Assembly (NCBI GenBank): GCA_035542775.1
Contig: DATKKX010000289.1
Coordinates: 1-8,959 of the forward strand
DNA: 8,959 nucleotides
Reading direction: 5' to 3'
Source of the DNA: DATKKX01 sp035542775
GTDB lineage: Bacteria > Planctomycetota > Phycisphaerae > UBA1845 > UTPLA1
This document shows positions 6,597 through 8,959 of this stretch, piece by piece. The notes under the pieces were generated by a model that saw only the letters and a list, made by a program, of their open reading frames with translations, was not told the DNA's origin and did not search any database. The first letter of the stretch is position 1; the number at the start of each line of letters is the position of its first letter. A program made the translations under genes and the position numbers.

Positions 6597-7175
6597 ATGG
6601 CTCCGCAACGACTACAGGATATGCCCTGGACGACTGACCAGGAGTTCATGTCCGCACAGGCCACTGAGAATTGGCTGGATGAAGGCGCGTGCGTTCCTGC
6701 TGAGATGGGCGACAAAGACGCTTTGCTTTGTGGAGAAGTTGCCCGCGTTCGAGGCTGGATGCAGCCCTTGCAGGCGATGATCTCTCGGCTTGAGACGTGG
6801 TCCAGCGATTATGGCAGCGATTCCACGGTTGCTGGCTATGAGTTGCTCTCGGATGACGCCATGCTCAGTGCTATTCGACGATCACGCGCGTTCTCCGACC
6901 GGGCGTTCACACGGCTCGAGATTGTTCGTCGCTACCTTGAACGATTTGAGGGCATACGGGATCGCGCAGGAGTGTGGAGCAGCGATGCGGAGGCTTTGCT
7001 CAAGGATCTCAAGCACCTCGAGTCCCTGCTTTCATGGGCCGAGGATGCTGGCAGGCAGTGGTCGGAGCAATTGTGTGAGGAGTTTTTGCGGAGGCATCCT
7101 GAGCTGCCCAGGCCCCAAATCCTGCCAATAGACTTCGGTCCTACGGATAGTGCGCGGCTTCCTCCGATCGCGTAA
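6597..7175 (+). CDS. Unrecognised 192-aa helical protein, upstream partner of PIN gene
   Basis: I do not recognise a family. The product is soluble, without a signal peptide or membrane segment, and mostly predicted helical. Residues 85-170 are charged and amphipathic (for example RSRAFSDRAFTRLEIVRRYL and AEALLKDLKHLESLLSWAED) and could form a coiled-coil or bundle. The N-terminal 30 residues are acidic and poorly structured in appearance. Codon use is less G/C-ended than in asd or the HD gene, matching the PIN gene that follows after 14 nt. The gene starts 12 nt after the asd stop, in the same frame and without a clear Shine-Dalgarno, so it may be translated by re-initiation. Position suggests it may be the antitoxin or immunity partner of the PIN protein, although it is much larger than a usual VapB. 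That role is inference from position only. Confidence 0.7.
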   Translation: MAPQRLQDMPWTTDQEFMSAQATENWLDEGACVPAEMGDKDALLCGEVARVRGWMQPLQAMISRLETWSSDYGSDSTVAGYELLSDDAMLSAIRRSRAFSDRAFTRLEIVRRYLERFEGIRDRAGVWSSDAEALLKDLKHLESLLSWAEDAGRQWSEQLCEEFLRRHPELPRPQILPIDFGPTDSARLPPIA

Positions 7176-7189
7176 GGGTTCTACCTAGA

Positions 7190-7645
7190 ATGCGAGTTGT
7201 CGTAGATACTGGGCCGTCGTGGGCCTTGTTGTCGAAGCACGACAAGTGGCGTGCGCGGGGCAGCCTGGAATACGCCTTTTTGTTGTGGGAGAAGGCTTCG
7301 TTCTTGTTGCCTCGCATCGCGTTGACTGAAACCATGGTTCACGCTACGCGAGAAATCAGAAAAGCCGAAAAGTCTCGGCGAAAACAGCTCTGCGAGGCTA
7401 GCCTGAACAGGATACGAGAACTCGGGTGGGCCGTGGTGGAGCACACCGACGGAGATTTTGCCGCCGCCGACCAATGGTGGCAGCAGTATTCAGACTGGCC
7501 GATCGACTATCCGGATGCGATGATCGCGGCGACCGCTCGTCGGCTTGGCGCGGATCGGTTGTGGACGTTTGATGTTTCCTTTGGTGAGTTCATCCAAAAG
7601 GCCCTGCCGAACGTTGCCCTGGTGGATGAAGCAAGACCGAGGTGA
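7190..7645 (+). CDS. PIN-domain protein, VapC-like putative ribonuclease toxin
   Basis: The 151-residue product is the usual size for a single PIN domain, a Mg2+-dependent RNase fold common in VapC toxins. The acidic site is visible: Asp6 in MRVVVDTGPS, Glu48 in PRIALTETMV, Asp109 in DYPDAMIAAT, and Asp128 in LWTFDVSF. These correspond to the four acidic positions of the family, so the active site looks intact. After the first Asp it has GPSWALL rather than the common SVLVALL, so it is a divergent member. The start is 14 nt after the 192-aa gene and the Shine-Dalgarno is weak. The last codons overlap the Shine-Dalgarno of the HD gene. Codon use differs from the flanking metabolic genes, which suggests acquisition as a cassette. 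Known VapC toxins cleave tRNA or rRNA; no target can be read here. Confidence 0.82.
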   Translation: MRVVVDTGPSWALLSKHDKWRARGSLEYAFLLWEKASFLLPRIALTETMVHATREIRKAEKSRRKQLCEASLNRIRELGWAVVEHTDGDFAAADQWWQQYSDWPIDYPDAMIAATARRLGADRLWTFDVSFGEFIQKALPNVALVDEARPR

Positions 7646-7650
7646 TCACA

Positions 7651-8223
7651 ATGACTCGCGACGAAGCCTGGAATCTCCTCTGTGAGTACGTCAAGGACGA
7701 GAGCCTTCGCAAGCACATGCTTGCCGTCGAGGCGGCCATGCGGCACTACGCCAAACTGCTGGGCGGGGATGTCGAGCAGTGGGGCGTGGTCGGGCTGTTG
7801 CACGATTTCGACTATGAGCGCTGGCCCAATCCGCCAGAGCACAGCCGCGAAGGGGCCAAGATCCTCCGGCAGCGCGGCGTCGACGAGGAGGTGGTCGGCG
7901 CGGTTCTCGCACATGCCGACTGGAACCTGGACGAGTTTCCGCGCGACCGGCCGATTCGCAAGGCCATTGCCGCGGTGGATGAGCTTTGCGGGTTCCTGGT
8001 GGCTTGCGCCCTGGTCCGCCCGACGCGCCTGGAAGGCATGGAGCCCAAGAGCGTCAGGAAGAAGATGAAGACGCCGGCCTTCGCCGCAGCGGTGAAGCGG
8101 GAAGACATCACCAAGGGCGCCGAGTTGCTCGGCCTGTCGCTCGACGAGCACATCGCCAACTGCATCGCGGCGCTGCAGCCGATCGCGGGTGAGCTGGGAC
8201 TGAAGGCGCCGCCGGGGGCGTGA
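7651..8223 (+). CDS. HD-domain phosphohydrolase-like protein
   Basis: The 190-residue product carries a complete HD-superfamily metal site in the expected order: His22 (LRKHMLAVE), His51-Asp52 (GLLHDFDYE), His64 (PPEHS), His88 (AVLAHAD) and Asp110 (AAVDELCGF). Small stand-alone HD proteins of this layout are widespread in bacteria and are usually annotated as HDIG or hydrolase proteins; the substrate, probably a nucleotide or phosphate ester, is unknown. The C-terminal part (about 125-185) is helical, with a basic patch KSVRKKMKTPAF. ATG 7651 is chosen because AGGTGA (7640-7645) lies 5 nt before it; GTG 7642 in the same frame overlaps the PIN stop and would remove that RBS. The codon use is typical of the window, unlike the two genes before it, so it probably belongs with asd rather than with the PIN pair. 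Confidence 0.9.
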   Translation: MTRDEAWNLLCEYVKDESLRKHMLAVEAAMRHYAKLLGGDVEQWGVVGLLHDFDYERWPNPPEHSREGAKILRQRGVDEEVVGAVLAHADWNLDEFPRDRPIRKAIAAVDELCGFLVACALVRPTRLEGMEPKSVRKKMKTPAFAAAVKREDITKGAELLGLSLDEHIANCIAALQPIAGELGLKAPPGA

Positions 8224-8305
8224 GCCATGCGCATCGTCGTGGCGAACCGGTGGTAGGCGGGTTCAGCGGCAGGAGGCCGGCGAGGTGGCATGCGAGCGCC
8301 CAGGC

Positions 8306-8446
8306 GGCCAGGCCTGAAGGCGGGGGAAAAGCCTGTTGAAACAGGCTGATGGGGAATCTTAGAAGAAGGAAGAGTCTGGTGGGCGTCAACCAGCCGCAGA
8401 ACGGCCGGCCTGAAGCCTGTCGGGAAAGGCCGCTGGAAGCGGCCTG
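8306..8446 (+). repeat. Two diverged copies of a hairpin module
   Basis: Copy A (8306-8348) and copy B (8403-8446) share GGCC(A)GGCCTGAAG, then 5-8 nt, GGGAAA, a stem-loop and a final G. In A the stem is AGCCTGT/ACAGGCT (8330-8336 with 8341-8347, loop TGAA). In B it is AGGCCGCT/AGCGGCCT (8427-8434 with 8438-8445, loop GGA). Several stem bases changed on both sides while pairing was kept. This suggests selection for RNA or DNA structure. Copy B is followed by TGTTTA and may act as a weak terminator for the asd-to-HD transcript. Confidence 0.55.
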
Positions 8447-8452
8447 TTTAGT

Positions 8453-8490
8453 GTCGTAAGGTATCGGTCAGTTCAGAGTCGTAGGGTATC
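8453..8490. repeat. 13-bp direct repeat just upstream of the last gene
   Basis: GTCGTAAGGTATC (8453-8465) and GTCGTAGGGTATC (8478-8490) match at 12 of 13 positions with a 25-bp period. The second ends 4 bp before ATG 8495. A pair of direct sites at this spacing could be an operator or an activator site. The closeness to the start codon would fit a repressor or a leaderless promoter. Confidence 0.4.
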
Positions 8491-8494
8491 AAGG

Positions 8495-8959
8495 ATGAAC
8501 CGGCGGTTTGGGTTGGTTGCAGCTTTTGCGGGAGCGGTGTGGGCCGCGGCGGCGGGTGGCTCCTTCGGGCAGACGCATGATGCCACTCCCGGAGGCCGGC
8601 CCGGCAGCGTCGGTGGCCAGCCACCAGCTCAGGTCCGGGCGCAGCCGCCGGCCGACCCGCGAGAGTCCGCACCCTCGCCGGAGCCTCCGCCTGCGCCGCT
8701 GACGTCGCAGGCGGTCCCAGCGACGACCGAACCGGCGTCGCAGCCGACCACCGAATCGGCCGAGGCCCAGGATCCCCGCCTCACCCCGCGTACCATGATG
8801 GAGGAGTTCCTTCAGGCCGTCGGCGAGTCGGAGGAGAAACCCGAGCGGATCCAGGATGCCGTCGGCTGCCTGGACCTCACGGAGATGGCTCGCACCAACC
8901 CCAAGGTCGCCGAGCGCCGCGGGCCGGTCATCGCCAAGCAGCTCGACGAAATCATCGAG
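8495..8959 (+). CDS. Secreted or envelope protein resembling the N-terminus of a planctomycete MscS-type channel (3' truncated)
   Basis: The frame is open from ATG 8495 to the end of the window, giving 155 residues of an incomplete protein. It begins with a signal peptide (MNRRFGLVAAFAGAVWAAAA, cleavage probably near residues 25-30). Residues 30-95 are a low-complexity Pro/Ala/Thr/Gln linker. A folded domain begins at about residue 98 with RLTPRTMMEEFLQAV, then DAVGCLDLTEMA and a helix VIAKQLDEIIE. In planctomycete mechanosensitive-channel proteins, the periplasmic N-terminal domain has the same order: PR-T-M--FL-A, a CLDL motif, and a QL-EI- helix. This is from memory of the family and needs a profile search. 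The channel itself would lie beyond the window. There is no proper Shine-Dalgarno; AAGG directly touches the ATG. The start is supported by the signal peptide. Confidence 0.7.
   Translation, partial: MNRRFGLVAAFAGAVWAAAAGGSFGQTHDATPGGRPGSVGGQPPAQVRAQPPADPRESAPSPEPPPAPLTSQAVPATTEPASQPTTESAEAQDPRLTPRTMMEEFLQAVGESEEKPERIQDAVGCLDLTEMARTNPKVAERRGPVIAKQLDEIIE

Noticed and set aside
8224..8256. Short ORF starting MRIVVANRW after the HD gene
   Set aside because: It stops after nine codons and has no sign of continuing in another frame, so I do not call it a gene or a pseudogene.

Overview
The window is GC-rich with strongly G/C-ending codons in most genes. It looks like a chromosomal piece from a free-living bacterium. 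The gene styles fit Planctomycetota, perhaps Phycisphaerae-like: an M28 peptidase fused to a PDZ domain, a membrane-anchored HEAT protein, an SGNH/MBOAT pair, and a final gene that resembles the N-terminus of planctomycete MscS channels. This lineage call is inferred from gene types; no rRNA or other marker is present.

Positions 1-4272 hold four tightly packed + strand genes that are probably one transcript: the 3' part of a secreted M28 zinc peptidase with a PDZ domain, a HEAT-repeat protein with one membrane anchor, an SGNH-hydrolase-like protein, and an MBOAT membrane O-acyltransferase. The last two overlap by 4 bp. An MBOAT next to an SGNH partner is the usual arrangement for O-acetylating an exported polysaccharide, so cell-envelope or exopolysaccharide modification is the likely theme.

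Positions 4273-5579 are a 1.3 kb region without a recognisable conventional gene. It starts with two mutually exclusive inverted repeats, then a 33-codon hydrophobic ORF with an excellent Shine-Dalgarno, then a perfect 16-bp hairpin. After that comes a run of unrelated short tandem repeats, and then two divergent sigma70-type promoters. The rightward one serves asd. The leftward one is nearly consensus (TTGACA, 17 bp, TATACT) but has no convincing product.

Positions 5580-8223 hold asd (aspartate-semialdehyde dehydrogenase, for lysine/DAP, threonine and methionine synthesis), an unrecognised 192-aa helical protein, a VapC-like PIN-domain protein and an HD-domain protein. All are on + with gaps of 5 to 14 nt. 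The 192-aa/PIN pair has less G/C-biased codons than its neighbours and looks like an inserted toxin-antitoxin-like cassette with an unusually large partner.

Positions 8224-8494 hold two diverged copies of a hairpin module whose stems differ but still pair, plus a 13-bp direct repeat. The last gene, running off the window at 8959, encodes a secreted or envelope protein with a signal peptide, a Pro/Ala-rich linker and the start of a domain like the N-terminus of planctomycete mechanosensitive channels.
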